Shown: in pieces, positions 16,770 through 25,687 of the stretch
Layout: each line of letters begins with the position of its first letter
Numbering within the stretch: the stretch's first letter is position 1
NCBI GenBank assembly: GCA_913057785.1
Contig: CAJXPD010000083.1
Location: forward strand, 1 to 37,197
Reading direction: 5' to 3'
Source: an uncultured Lewinella sp.
GTDB taxonomy: Bacteria; Bacteroidota; Bacteroidia; Chitinophagales; Saprospiraceae
DNA length: 37,197 nt
Notes under the pieces: model-generated
The model's database searches: none
The model's input: the letters and a program-made list of their open reading frames with translations, nothing else
What the model was told of the DNA's origin: nothing
Program-made: the position numbers and the translations under genes

Positions 16770-17906
16770 ATGTCAGTCCTCACTCAAGATCTGCCAAAAC
16801 TTTTTGATGCGGCTGCTGATTTTATGCCCATAAATGGTACGGATTATATCGAATTGTATGTGAGCAATGCCAAGCAAGCGGCACATTATTATCGCACCGC
16901 TTTTGGTTTTCAGCCCTTAGCTTACCGAGGCTTGGAGACCGGCTCACGGGAATTGGAATCTTACGTGGTAGTGCAAGACAAGATTCGCCTGGTACTAACA
17001 TCTCCATTAGTTAGCGGTACTGCGATTGGTGCCCATATCGACAAACATGGTGATGGTGTGAAGGTGATCGCTTTGTGGGTGGATGATGCGACCTATGCTT
17101 TTGAAGAGACCGTAAAAAGAGGGGCTAAACCAGCCTTCGAACCGACGATTGAAAGAGATGAATTTGGTGAGGTGGTTAAGTCAGCGATACATACCTACGG
17201 CGAAGTACTGCATGTCTTTGTAGAACGAAAGAATTATGATGGTGTTTTCTTGCCGGGATTTAAGCAGTGGGAGACGCCTAGGTTCCGTACGGAGCCCATC
17301 GGCTTAAAATACATCGACCATATGGTCGGAAATGTATCGCTAGGACAAATGGACCAGTGGGTTAAGTTTTATGAGGAGGTGATGGGGTTTGCTCAGATCT
17401 TATCTTTTGACGATAACGATATATCCACGGAATATACAGCCTTGATGAGCAAAGTGATGAGTAATGGCAATGGACGAATTAAATTTCCAATTAATGAACC
17501 TGCTCCGGGTTTAAAGAAATCACAAGTAGAGGAGTATTTGACCTTTTACGAAGGAGAAGGGGTGCAGCATGTAGCGGTAGCTACCGACAATATTATTCAT
17601 ACGGTGGCAGAATTACGCGCTAGAGGGGTCGAATTCTTGGAAGTTCCTGATACCTATTATGAGGCTTTGACAGAAAGGGTAGGGCAGATCGACGAAGATA
17701 TCGAGGCCTTAAAAGAATTGAATATCCTGGTAGATAGGGATGAGGAAGGATATCTATTACAGATTTTTACCAAGACCGTACAAGCGCGGCCAACTATGTT
17801 CTTTGAGATTATACAAAGAAAGGGTGCTAATTCATTTGGAAAAGGTAACTTTAAAGCGCTTTTCGAAGCCCTAGAACGTGAACAAGAATTGAGGGGAACA
17901 CTCTAG
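16770..17906 (+). CDS. hpd: 4-hydroxyphenylpyruvate dioxygenase
   Basis: A 378-residue cytoplasmic Fe(II) dioxygenase that turns 4-hydroxyphenylpyruvate into homogentisate, the second step of tyrosine breakdown. Two vicinal-oxygen-chelate domains are visible (about 20-150 and 178-355). The facial triad is His184 (YIDHMVGNV), His267 (GVQHVAVATDNI) and Glu346 (FFEIIQRKG); the C-terminal GANSFGKGNFKALFEALEREQ gate helix is present. Length fits the family. Downstream is a HisC-like aminotransferase that could supply the substrate; upstream is marR and a promoter with a palindromic operator. Homogentisate 1,2-dioxygenase and later enzymes are not in the window. Confidence 0.96.
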   Translation: MSVLTQDLPKLFDAAADFMPINGTDYIELYVSNAKQAAHYYRTAFGFQPLAYRGLETGSRELESYVVVQDKIRLVLTSPLVSGTAIGAHIDKHGDGVKVIALWVDDATYAFEETVKRGAKPAFEPTIERDEFGEVVKSAIHTYGEVLHVFVERKNYDGVFLPGFKQWETPRFRTEPIGLKYIDHMVGNVSLGQMDQWVKFYEEVMGFAQILSFDDNDISTEYTALMSKVMSNGNGRIKFPINEPAPGLKKSQVEEYLTFYEGEGVQHVAVATDNIIHTVAELRARGVEFLEVPDTYYEALTERVGQIDEDIEALKELNILVDRDEEGYLLQIFTKTVQARPTMFFEIIQRKGANSFGKGNFKALFEALEREQELRGTL

Positions 17907-17942
17907 GTTCGCTTGGAGAAAATATCCATAGATGAAATGATC

Positions 17943-17978
17943 CTTGGCTTGGAGGCAAACCGTGGCCTTCAAGCCAAG
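17943..17978 (+). promoter_or_regulatory. Strong inter-gene hairpin between hpd and the aminotransferase gene
   Basis: CTTGGCTTGGAGGC (17943-17956) and GCCTTCAAGCCAAG (17965-17978) form a 14-pair stem with one G-T wobble and an 8-base loop. No T-run follows (the next bases are CGCTATTTATAA), so a standard intrinsic terminator is unlikely. It sits 37 bases after the hpd stop and 25 before the next ATG. It could stabilise hpd mRNA, act as a processing site, or lower downstream expression. Confidence 0.6.
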
Positions 17979-18003
17979 CGCTATTTATAAACATAAACTG
18001 CTC

Positions 18004-19113
18004 ATGTCCGATACCAAGACGAATATCAATATCTTTAAGTCTCACCTCACCATTAAATCTGACTATGTTGGTGGAAAGGCCAAGCCGCACTCTGCCAACG
18101 GCCAGAAGATCCACAAACTATCCAGCAACGAGAATTTATTGGGATCTTCACCCAAGGCGCTGCAAGCCATACAAGATTGTCTCCATAAATTGAATGAATA
18201 TCCTGATCAAACGGATATTCGATTGAGAGAGGCGCTAGCAGATTTTTATGGTACTCCAATGACAGCTGATCATTTCTTTACGGGAAATAGCGGCTCTGAG
18301 ATTTTGGAGTTGATTGCCAGGGCTTTTCTTGATCCTGGACTAGAGGCTATTATTGCGAGTCCTACCTTCATGCCCTATCGTCTTTTTTCGGAGAAAATGG
18401 GGGCAAAGGTGATAGACATCCCCTTGCTGGCACCGAACTTTGATCTGAATGTTGCTGAGGTTTTAGCTGCGGTTAACGAGCGAACCCGCCTATTATTCCT
18501 AACCAGTCCTAATAACCCAACCGGTTCCTATATTCCAACAGAGACATTGGAATATATTCTAGAGGCGTTGCCATCTCATGTGGTCCTGGTCTTGGATGAG
18601 GTCTATTTCCAGTTCACGGATCAAGGGGATTACACTACAGCCTTACCCTATGCCATAAAGAACAAGAATATCATCGGTGTGAATAGCTTTTCTAAGGCCT
18701 ATGGCTTGGCTGGCCTTCGGGTAGGCTATGCTTATACACACCCTGATTTCGCTCGGTACATTCGGCAACTGCATCGTCCTTTCTTGGTAAACGCCCTTAG
18801 TTTGAATGCAGCGATTGGGGCGCTTGCCGATTCAGCGTTTTTACAGGAAACAGTCAACTTGGTACAATCTGAAAGGGAGTTTTTGTACGAAGAACTAGAT
18901 CAACGGCCCATTCAATACTGGAAATCCCAAGGCAATTTCGTCCTCGTTAAACCACCCATCCCACCCAAGGACTTTGAAGCTCGCATGCTCGAACAAGGAG
19001 TAATGGTAAGGCCAGTAGAAAATTTTGGTGCAAAAGGCTGTGTTCGAATTACCATAGGAACGAGGGAAGCCAATAAGGCTATGCTGTCAGCATTGGATCG
19101 AGTTTTAAATTAG
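18004..19113 (+). CDS. HisC-like PLP-dependent aminotransferase (possible aromatic amino acid aminotransferase)
   Basis: A 369-residue fold-type I aminotransferase. The HisC signatures are present: KLSSNENLLGSSPKA near the N-terminus, SPNNPTG for cofactor binding, VLDEVYFQF, and NSFSKAYGLAGLRVGY with Schiff-base Lys231. HisC-branch enzymes act on histidinol phosphate, but many paralogues transaminate Tyr, Phe or Trp. No histidine biosynthesis genes are nearby, while hpd is directly upstream, so production of 4-hydroxyphenylpyruvate from tyrosine is a sensible inference. The frame is open from a TTG at 17944, but that would run through a hairpin; ATG at 18004 is chosen because the family N-terminus begins close to it. 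Confidence 0.85.
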   Translation: MSDTKTNINIFKSHLTIKSDYVGGKAKPHSANGQKIHKLSSNENLLGSSPKALQAIQDCLHKLNEYPDQTDIRLREALADFYGTPMTADHFFTGNSGSEILELIARAFLDPGLEAIIASPTFMPYRLFSEKMGAKVIDIPLLAPNFDLNVAEVLAAVNERTRLLFLTSPNNPTGSYIPTETLEYILEALPSHVVLVLDEVYFQFTDQGDYTTALPYAIKNKNIIGVNSFSKAYGLAGLRVGYAYTHPDFARYIRQLHRPFLVNALSLNAAIGALADSAFLQETVNLVQSEREFLYEELDQRPIQYWKSQGNFVLVKPPIPPKDFEARMLEQGVMVRPVENFGAKGCVRITIGTREANKAMLSALDRVLN

Positions 19114-19214
19114 TCTGAGCCTATACTTGACGGAGAGCAAGATCCGATTGGATTCGCTTTCTGTCTTAAATTCCTTTTCTTTGTCGGCAAACAAAGAGCC
19201 TTGTCAGGCTTGCT

Positions 19215-20765
19215 ATGCCTAAACCAGAATTGCTCAAGTACATCTGGCGCCTTTCCCTTCCAGTTCTGCTGACTAACTTGTTGCAGACTTCCGTTACAGT
19301 CATTGATACATACATGGTCGGAAGATTGGGCCCCTTAGCTATTGCGGCAGTAGGCATGGGGAATACCTTGCGTCTGATGCTACTCATTGCGGTGCTCTCC
19401 GTTTCTGGTGGGGCCATGAGTCTGATCGCACAGGCTAAGGGCGCGCGAGATGAAACGAGAATGAGTTTGGTGACGCGACAGGGAATTGTTTCGGGCTTGC
19501 TACTTTCCGTGTTTTTAGCGGTATTGGGTTTTGCTGTTGCTCCCTGGCTGTTGTCCGCTATGGAAAACGGAGGCCAGGAAGGCGTGATTGAACTAAGTTA
19601 TCAGTATCTCACCATCATATTCATCGGGACTCCATTTCTCACGCTTAACATCATCATGGACCGACTGATGCAAGGAGCTGGCGACACCTTCACCCCCTTG
19701 ATATTAACCATTGGTACCGTTGTACTGAATGTGCTCTTTAACTACTGCTTTATCTTCGGTTGGTGGATCATCCCAGCTTATGGTCTGGTGGGGGCAGCTA
19801 TTGGAACGGTTGTGGCAAGAGTAATTGTGGTAATCATTGGTTTCGCCATCTTTTATTCCGGCCGGAACGTCATTAAAATCCTGGCGGGTTCTTGGTGGCC
19901 TGACTGGAGTTTAATCAAAGATATCTTAGCGATTGGTGTCCCTTCCGGCATTCAGGGATGGCTCCGGCATGCGGGTGGTTTGGTGGCTATTGGTATCGTA
20001 ACTGCTACAGAATTAGGTACCTATGGTGCGGCCGTACTTACGATTGGGTGGCAGGTAGAATCCCTAGCAGCACAGCCTGTGGTAGGTTTAAATGTGGCGG
20101 GCACTAGCCTTGTTGGGCAGGCATTGGGACGCTGGCAAACGCAAGAGGCCTATTACCAGGGCAACATCATGATTGTACTGGGAATATTGGTCATGGGAAT
20201 TCTGGTTACGCCGATGATTCTTTTTGCTGAGGAGATTATTCTTTTGTTTGATCCTACCGCCCACCCCAAGGTGCTTCAAGGAGGTTTGAGTTACTTCCAA
20301 GTAAATACGATCTTCTTGCCCGTAACGGCCATCGCTATTCTGATCACGGGCACCCTTAGGGGAGCAGGTGATACTCGCCCTGCTATGATCAGTACTTTGA
20401 TCGGTAGGAACTTGCTGACCATCATCTCCGCCTGGATTCTAGCTATTCCAATAGGACTTGGTGCAATTGGCGTATGGTACGGCATGGCGTTCGGTAGGGT
20501 AGTGGACGGTATCTATATGTGGTGGGTATGGAGAGCCAGAAAATGGGTAAATGTAGCCTTGGAAAAAACGGCTGTCTACAGAACGCATCTGAAAGCACTT
20601 CCCAAAATAGAAATGCAGCGCTATTTGAAGGAGGTGCGGTCAGTGTATATGGCGAAACCCAACACAATGGAAGTGGTCAGTGATCAAAAAGTTGAATATC
20701 GCTCACCCGGCCAAACGGTCGTTGTACAGTTTAAAGATCAAGGATTTACGGTGAGTAGCCTTTGA
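19215..20765 (+). CDS. MATE-family efflux transporter with long C-terminal tail
   Basis: A 516-residue inner-membrane protein with about 12 helices in two similar halves, e.g. LPVLLTNLLQTSVTVIDTYM and VGRLGPLAIAAVGMGN in the first, and TLRGAGDTRPAMISTLIGR in the second, typical of NorM/DinF-type MATE exporters that swap drugs or metabolites for Na+ or H+. Usual length is about 450-460; here roughly 70 extra residues follow the last helix (from about 443), partly charged and predicted cytoplasmic. I do not recognise that tail. It starts 101 bases after the aminotransferase gene. Substrate unknown. Confidence 0.9.
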   Translation: MPKPELLKYIWRLSLPVLLTNLLQTSVTVIDTYMVGRLGPLAIAAVGMGNTLRLMLLIAVLSVSGGAMSLIAQAKGARDETRMSLVTRQGIVSGLLLSVFLAVLGFAVAPWLLSAMENGGQEGVIELSYQYLTIIFIGTPFLTLNIIMDRLMQGAGDTFTPLILTIGTVVLNVLFNYCFIFGWWIIPAYGLVGAAIGTVVARVIVVIIGFAIFYSGRNVIKILAGSWWPDWSLIKDILAIGVPSGIQGWLRHAGGLVAIGIVTATELGTYGAAVLTIGWQVESLAAQPVVGLNVAGTSLVGQALGRWQTQEAYYQGNIMIVLGILVMGILVTPMILFAEEIILLFDPTAHPKVLQGGLSYFQVNTIFLPVTAIAILITGTLRGAGDTRPAMISTLIGRNLLTIISAWILAIPIGLGAIGVWYGMAFGRVVDGIYMWWVWRARKWVNVALEKTAVYRTHLKALPKIEMQRYLKEVRSVYMAKPNTMEVVSDQKVEYRSPGQTVVVQFKDQGFTVSSL

Positions 20766-21013
20766 TTCTCGCTAGCCGAGACGAAGATATTGCGCTAAAG
20801 TTCCTAAGACTTATTTTCTTAACTTTACCAAATCGATAAAAGAAAGGCCTTAACCAGTGGATAGCAACAGGCCGAGATCTTCTGACACATAAAAAGTGCT
20901 AGAGATCCATTTTTATCGGTGATATTTAGCATTTTTGCTAGCGAAAATTCCTTTTCGGGCTAGACTATGGTCTTATCGAATTTGCCCGAGAGCCAGTAAA
21001 ACATGAGAAAAAG

Positions 21014-21967
21014 ATGCCCCTAAAGTTGAGGCTACTTCTATTCTACTTGAATTACATAGCCAAACAATTAGACTATACTAAGCTTGATGCTCCTACCGTT
21101 CGCAAGATCAATCAAAGCGAGTTTCACAAAGTTGATCGGGTAATCGATTATCCTCCTGAACCAATGGATAAGGTATGGGATGAGGAAATTCCTGTTCGCG
21201 ATGGAACAAAGATTCCGATTCGCGTCTATCAGCCTGTAGCGGAGGAAGGCTTGCCATTGATCGTTTTCTACCACGGTGGTGGTTTCGTGACACGGAGCAT
21301 TGATACGCACGATAAAGCTTGCCGAAGAATTGCCAAGCAAAATCGTGCTGTCGTTGTTTCTGTAGGCTATCGATTAGCGCCTGAGTTCAAATTCCCGATC
21401 CCAGTACATGATTGCTATGATGCATGTTGTTGGGCAGCGGGAGAAGCCAATAGATTGGGGGCAGATGCCAACAAGTTGGTGCTGATGGGGGATAGTGCTG
21501 GGGGAAACTTAGCTGCCGTAGCCTGCATTCTGGCACGTGACAATAATGGCCCGAAAATTAAAGCACAAGTATTAATCTATCCAACGGTTGATGGCCGATT
21601 GATTAGCCCAACGATTGATGAATATGCTGCTGGGTACCTATTGACCAAGCCGTTGATGCAATGGTTTGTTAATCATTATAAAAGGACAGAAGCAGATGTT
21701 GAGGATCCTTTAATGTCTCCAATCCTTACCGAGAATCTGGCTGATCTTCCACCAGCCTATATCAGCACGGCGGAGTACGATCCCTTGAAGGGGGAGGGAG
21801 CAGATTATAGTAAACGGCTGCAAGAAGCTGGAAATACTGTTTTCTTCCGAGATTATAAGGGGGTAATACATGCTTTCCTAAACTTGCCGAAGATCACAGT
21901 TAAGGCAAGCCAGCAGATGATGAACGATATTCAACAATTTTTGCAAAATACCTTGGACGCCGCTTAG
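21014..21967 (+). CDS. Alpha/beta hydrolase, hormone-sensitive lipase (HSL) family esterase
   Basis: A 317-residue carboxylesterase. The oxyanion-hole motif FYHGGGFVTRS and the nucleophile elbow MGDSAGGNLA define the HSL/GDSAG group; the acid is the Asp in STAEYDPLKGEG and the base is the His in GVIHAFLNL. It has no clear signal peptide, so it is probably cytoplasmic, acting on short-chain acyl esters. The sulfatase-like gene starts 39 bases after the stop, so the two may be cotranscribed. A 248-base gap precedes it, in which I see no gene and no clear -7 box. Confidence 0.9.
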   Translation: MPLKLRLLLFYLNYIAKQLDYTKLDAPTVRKINQSEFHKVDRVIDYPPEPMDKVWDEEIPVRDGTKIPIRVYQPVAEEGLPLIVFYHGGGFVTRSIDTHDKACRRIAKQNRAVVVSVGYRLAPEFKFPIPVHDCYDACCWAAGEANRLGADANKLVLMGDSAGGNLAAVACILARDNNGPKIKAQVLIYPTVDGRLISPTIDEYAAGYLLTKPLMQWFVNHYKRTEADVEDPLMSPILTENLADLPPAYISTAEYDPLKGEGADYSKRLQEAGNTVFFRDYKGVIHAFLNLPKITVKASQQMMNDIQQFLQNTLDAA

Positions 21968-22006
21968 TAAGGCCCAAAAGATCGATTTGAGTTGAATTTT
22001 TAGATT

Positions 22007-23662
22007 ATGAGGAACACTACCTTAAGCTTATTCATTACCTCCCTACTACTGCTTTTTTCTTGTCAACCCAAGCCACCCAATCAAGAAAAGGCAGAGCGTG
22101 ATAGCCGACCCAATATTTTATTGATCATGTTGGATGATTTAGGTTATTCGGATCTAGGGAGTTTTGGAGGAGAAATCCCGACTCCGAATTTAGATTCCTT
22201 AGCCGCCAAAGGCGTCCGATATGCCGGCTTTAGAGTTGCCCCAATTGGAGGGGTAACACGAGCTATGCTGATGACTGGAAATGACAACCACATCAGCGGC
22301 CACGGCCGGGTGCTCAATCCATTACATGAGGCCTACCGTGGTATTCCGGGTTATGAATACGAGTTTTCTGACCGAGTACTGAGTTTCCCAAAGCTACTGC
22401 AAGAATCGGGTTACTATACCTGTATCGCGGGGAAATGGCATTTGGGTATGGATGTACAAAGTAATCCCAAGCGACAGGGTTTTGAGGATTCTTGGGTGCT
22501 CTTAGAGCAAGTGAGCAATCAGTACAACAATGTCGGACTTGGTTTATATGGTTCTGATACGACGAGTCATTTCACCAATAATGCTATAAATGCACCTTAT
22601 CCGGAGGGAACCTATTCTACAGATTTCTATACGGATCAAGCCATCAGGTACTTAAACAAGAATGCTAAGGAGAGTCGGCCTTTTTTTGCCATGGTTTCGT
22701 ATACTGCTCCTCGTTGGCCTTTACAGCCCCCCTTGGAGTATCGAAACAAGTACAAAGGCTTTTATGACCAAGGCTATGATGCATTGCGGCAGAAGCGCTT
22801 TCAAGGGCTTAAGGATAAAGGCATTATTCCATCTAATCAGGTATTGCCCTTGCCAATGAATACCTTTAAGCGGTGGAATAATTTGTTTTTTGAAGAACAG
22901 CGTCGCGATGCTCGAGAAATGGAACTGTATGCTGCTGTACTTGATCATTTGGATGATAACATCGGTCGCTTAATCCAAACTTTGAGGGAAACAAAATTGT
23001 ATGACAACACTATCGTCATTGTGGCTTCAGATAATGGGGCTGGCCCAGAAAATGTGTTCGAACATCCCGTGCTGGGACGCTATATTCGGGCGCAATACGA
23101 TAATCGCTACGAGGATATGGGACTCATGACCTCCTTTGTTTCCTACGGAAACGGATGGGCTCAAGCTGCCATGGCTCCATTCAATGGCTACAAGGGACAG
23201 GCCTATGAAGGGGGACTTGCCTCACCCATGATTGTAAGCGGAATTCCTGGTGTTGGCGGAGGAACCGTTAAATCGGAGCACTTTACCGTCTTGGATCTGG
23301 CACCTACCTTCCTGGAAATTGCTGGCGCTATCTATCCCGGAGAGCTAGAAGGAAGACCACTCGCTCCTTTACGTGGTAAATCGGTGTTATCCTATTGGAA
23401 GGGCGAAACGACCAATCCTCATACTGATGCAGAGGTATTTGCCTTGGAACACCGTGGCCAGGCCTATGTCCGCAAGGGTAATTGGAAACTAGTGAATTCT
23501 GGAGGAGCCCATGATCGCACTAGATTTCGATTATTTAATTTAGCTAATGATCCCGGTGAACGGGTAGATGTGTCTTTCCAAAATCCAACCAAAAGAGACG
23601 AGTTATTGGCAGAATGGGATAAGTATCGAGCGGAGGTTGGAATTCAGTTTGTGGAACAATAG
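22007..23662 (+). CDS. Sulfatase-fold lipoprotein lacking the formylglycine precursor residue
   Basis: A 551-residue protein of the type I (arylsulfatase S1) family. A lipoprotein signal ends LLFSC. Most active-site parts are present: NILLIMLDDLGYSD (metal-binding Asp pair), AGKWHLGM (Lys/His), and VIVASDNGAGPENV (Asp/Asn). However, where relatives have C/S-x-P-x-R followed by AxLLTG, this protein reads GGVTRAMLMTG: Gly81 replaces the Cys or Ser that becomes formylglycine, and Val83 replaces the Pro. Arg85 is kept. By the known mechanism, such a protein should not hydrolyse sulfate esters. It could bind sulfated glycans, or act as a different hydrolase. It follows the esterase gene by 39 bases and is convergent with an arylsulfotransferase. 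Confidence 0.88.
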   Translation: MRNTTLSLFITSLLLLFSCQPKPPNQEKAERDSRPNILLIMLDDLGYSDLGSFGGEIPTPNLDSLAAKGVRYAGFRVAPIGGVTRAMLMTGNDNHISGHGRVLNPLHEAYRGIPGYEYEFSDRVLSFPKLLQESGYYTCIAGKWHLGMDVQSNPKRQGFEDSWVLLEQVSNQYNNVGLGLYGSDTTSHFTNNAINAPYPEGTYSTDFYTDQAIRYLNKNAKESRPFFAMVSYTAPRWPLQPPLEYRNKYKGFYDQGYDALRQKRFQGLKDKGIIPSNQVLPLPMNTFKRWNNLFFEEQRRDAREMELYAAVLDHLDDNIGRLIQTLRETKLYDNTIVIVASDNGAGPENVFEHPVLGRYIRAQYDNRYEDMGLMTSFVSYGNGWAQAAMAPFNGYKGQAYEGGLASPMIVSGIPGVGGGTVKSEHFTVLDLAPTFLEIAGAIYPGELEGRPLAPLRGKSVLSYWKGETTNPHTDAEVFALEHRGQAYVRKGNWKLVNSGGAHDRTRFRLFNLANDPGERVDVSFQNPTKRDELLAEWDKYRAEVGIQFVEQ

Positions 23663-23670
23663 ATGATCAA

Positions 23671-23708
23671 TTGTAGAGCAGGAAGACTCTTGCCTTCCTG
23701 CTCTACAA
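23671..23708. terminator. Shared bidirectional hairpin terminator
   Basis: TTGTAGAGCAGGAAG (23671-23685) and CTTCCTGCTCTACAA (23694-23708) are perfectly complementary: 15 pairs with an 8-base loop. It lies exactly in the 62-base gap between the convergent sulfatase-like and arylsulfotransferase genes. T-runs on either side are weak, so efficiency is uncertain, but position and stem quality favour termination in both directions. Confidence 0.7.
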
Positions 23709-23724
23709 CATAATGCAAAACTTC

Positions 23725-25383
23725 CTATTTCACGATTATCTTTCTGCTTTGCACGCCACCAATTTGCACCACATATACACCTTCTCTCCAATTGCTAATG
23801 TCTAAGTATTTGCGCCCGCCTGTTGCTCTGAAATAATCCACTCTACGTCCAAGGATGTCAAAGATTTCAATGTTTACATAGACTCCTCCCTGCCATTCTA
23901 TGGTTAACATATTTGTGGCCGGATTGGGGTAAACATTAAGACTATAATCCTTCATTAAGTCTGTAGTTGGTAGTATCAAGCCGCAGAAGGTCGAATCAGG
24001 TTCTAATTCGATCCATCCCTGTGGATCCAGGTCTCTACTTTCGAAGGCGGAATAGTCAGTTGGATAACGATCTATTCGGAAAGTTAGGTTGTTGTTGATG
24101 CTTAATTCGGTCCCTTGTGCTACTGCTTGACCACCCTCCAGGGGAGTTTTGTATTCCCAGACTACCTGATTGTCAGGCGTTAATTCGACACTGTAACCAA
24201 ATCTCCCACTGCAAATCAATACGTTATTGTTGGGGAGAAATTGGACGCTAGATAAACCAGTGGAATAGAGGGCGGTCGGATCAGGGTGAGTAATGGTCAG
24301 ATCAAAAGCTCCAGGACCAAACTGTCCGTCAAAAAGCAGATAATTCCAAGAATACATATCCCAGGAGGGATTAATCGTGTTCACCGTGGAGAAATCCGGC
24401 CCAGCCTGGTTGTTGAAGACGGCGATCTTGCCAAACTGCGGATGCATTTCATCTACGAAATCTAGCACCCAATGCGCATCGTGATTATTGAATAGTACCT
24501 GATCTTCTTGAGAACCAGCTCGGTAGACCTGAGGGTTCCCCCAACGAAACATAAAATCACCCCCATTTCCTCCTAAGCCTCCAATGTTTCCTGCTGCCTG
24601 TTCTGTGCTAGTAGTGTGATCTATGATATAGATCTCGCTGAGAAAGGGTGTGCTTAGTAAGATCTGTTTCATTTCTGGGTTGTAGTCAATTGAATTGCAA
24701 TGAAGCCAATCTGGGTGTCCATCATCATCGAAGTTGATATCTAAGCGCCCGGGCTCATCGGCTACTACGCCATAATTATCCTTGCTTGGGTCGATGTCCT
24801 GGATCAAATGATCCCAGAAATGCCATTCCCAGACGATTTCATCTGTAGAGGGATTCACTTCGATTACGTAGTCGGGCCATAACTCATCATTATCCATCGA
24901 GTTGGGGTCTCGTCCTGCCTGGATGGCCTCTTCCGCAGTCTTCAACTCCCAGACGATCATGAGGATATTACCATTAGGTAAGGGCTCTATATCATGATGA
25001 AGTCTGGCTGTATCATTATTGATCGTGAAAGACCATTCCAGATTATTGTCCCAATCTCGGATTTCTACAGTGGCCCCGCCGCCGCCAGCCCAGATCGCGT
25101 CATTTGCTACTGATGCGGGTCGTTTGGTTTTGATTATTCGGCCATCCCCTAAAAGGTAAGCCGTATTACCAGGGCGATACTGCGTACTATCTTCCCAGAC
25201 ATGAACAATCTCGCCACAGTTATCCAATAGGTAAACGTTCGGCTGATTGTGTGGGTAAATTAGATTGTAGCCATCGTAGGTAAGTGAGGGCTCGTAAGAG
25301 AGTAATCCCACCGTATTTTGAGCAGAAAGCTGTAGCGCAGCGCAAAGTAGTAGTGTCAACAGAAAGAGTTGCTGTTTTTTCAT
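23725..25383 (-). CDS. Secreted arylsulfotransferase-like protein (PF05935/PF14269) with T9SS sorting domain
   Basis: A 552-residue protein with a signal peptide (about 1-21), a beta-propeller-like domain (about 25-440) and a type A T9SS domain (from LNVYPNPATNMLTIEW to the end). Arylsulfotransferases move sulfate from one phenol to another through a His intermediate without PAPS. Candidate His residues sit in the expected motifs: LHHDIEPLPNG (His129/130), DWLHCNSIDYNPE (His228) and NNHDAHWV (His301/304). The family is common and poorly characterised in Bacteroidota; real sulfotransferase activity is not certain. Expression probably comes from the promoter at 25444-25475. Confidence 0.85.
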   Translation of the reverse strand: MKKQQLFLLTLLLCAALQLSAQNTVGLLSYEPSLTYDGYNLIYPHNQPNVYLLDNCGEIVHVWEDSTQYRPGNTAYLLGDGRIIKTKRPASVANDAIWAGGGGATVEIRDWDNNLEWSFTINNDTARLHHDIEPLPNGNILMIVWELKTAEEAIQAGRDPNSMDNDELWPDYVIEVNPSTDEIVWEWHFWDHLIQDIDPSKDNYGVVADEPGRLDINFDDDGHPDWLHCNSIDYNPEMKQILLSTPFLSEIYIIDHTTSTEQAAGNIGGLGGNGGDFMFRWGNPQVYRAGSQEDQVLFNNHDAHWVLDFVDEMHPQFGKIAVFNNQAGPDFSTVNTINPSWDMYSWNYLLFDGQFGPGAFDLTITHPDPTALYSTGLSSVQFLPNNNVLICSGRFGYSVELTPDNQVVWEYKTPLEGGQAVAQGTELSINNNLTFRIDRYPTDYSAFESRDLDPQGWIELEPDSTFCGLILPTTDLMKDYSLNVYPNPATNMLTIEWQGGVYVNIEIFDILGRRVDYFRATGGRKYLDISNWREGVYVVQIGGVQSRKIIVK

Positions 25384-25687
25384 ACCTAGTTTTTTTAATA
25401 ATGATCAGAGGGCGGTTCAAATAGTTTTCTTTACTGGAAAACCCAAAGATACCATTAGCCAGAAAGATTTCGAAAGAAACTAGGATTAAGAAAACACTTG
25501 GCCAGATGTAAGTCATTTCTGTCTAGAACTGGCAAGGGAATCGCTTGAAAAGGAGTCTCATAAATGGTATCTTGCTAGCGACAAAAATTACTTTTCCAAT
25601 AAAGACATAGCGACTGAGATTCTATCGTTTTCTGTCGCTAAATCGATCCTTCTTTGACATCATTCAAGGAACAAAAAAAACAAAGAG
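25384..25687. other. Divergent intergenic region, arylsulfotransferase / acyl-CoA dehydrogenase
   Basis: A 304-base stretch without a gene. It holds a good minus-strand promoter for the arylsulfotransferase and, nearer the dehydrogenase, three copies of TAGCGAC: direct at 25576-25582 and 25608-25614, inverted at 25634-25640. The last two could form a stem. I see no clear TAnnTTTG box for the plus strand. An open frame reaching in from 25516 (minus) is an upstream extension of noncoding frame. Confidence 0.5.
25444..25475 (-). promoter_or_regulatory. Promoter of the arylsulfotransferase gene
   Basis: On the minus strand, TATCTTTG (25451 to 25444) is a perfect TAnnTTTG -7 box. Nineteen bases upstream is TTTCG (25475 to 25471), close to the -33 consensus TTTG. 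The predicted start of transcription is about 50-55 bases before the ATG at 25383. Confidence 0.55.

Noticed and set aside
20767..20781. Small hairpin TCTCG-CTAGC-CGAGA right after the MATE stop
   Set aside because: Five pairs and no T-run; too short to call a terminator.
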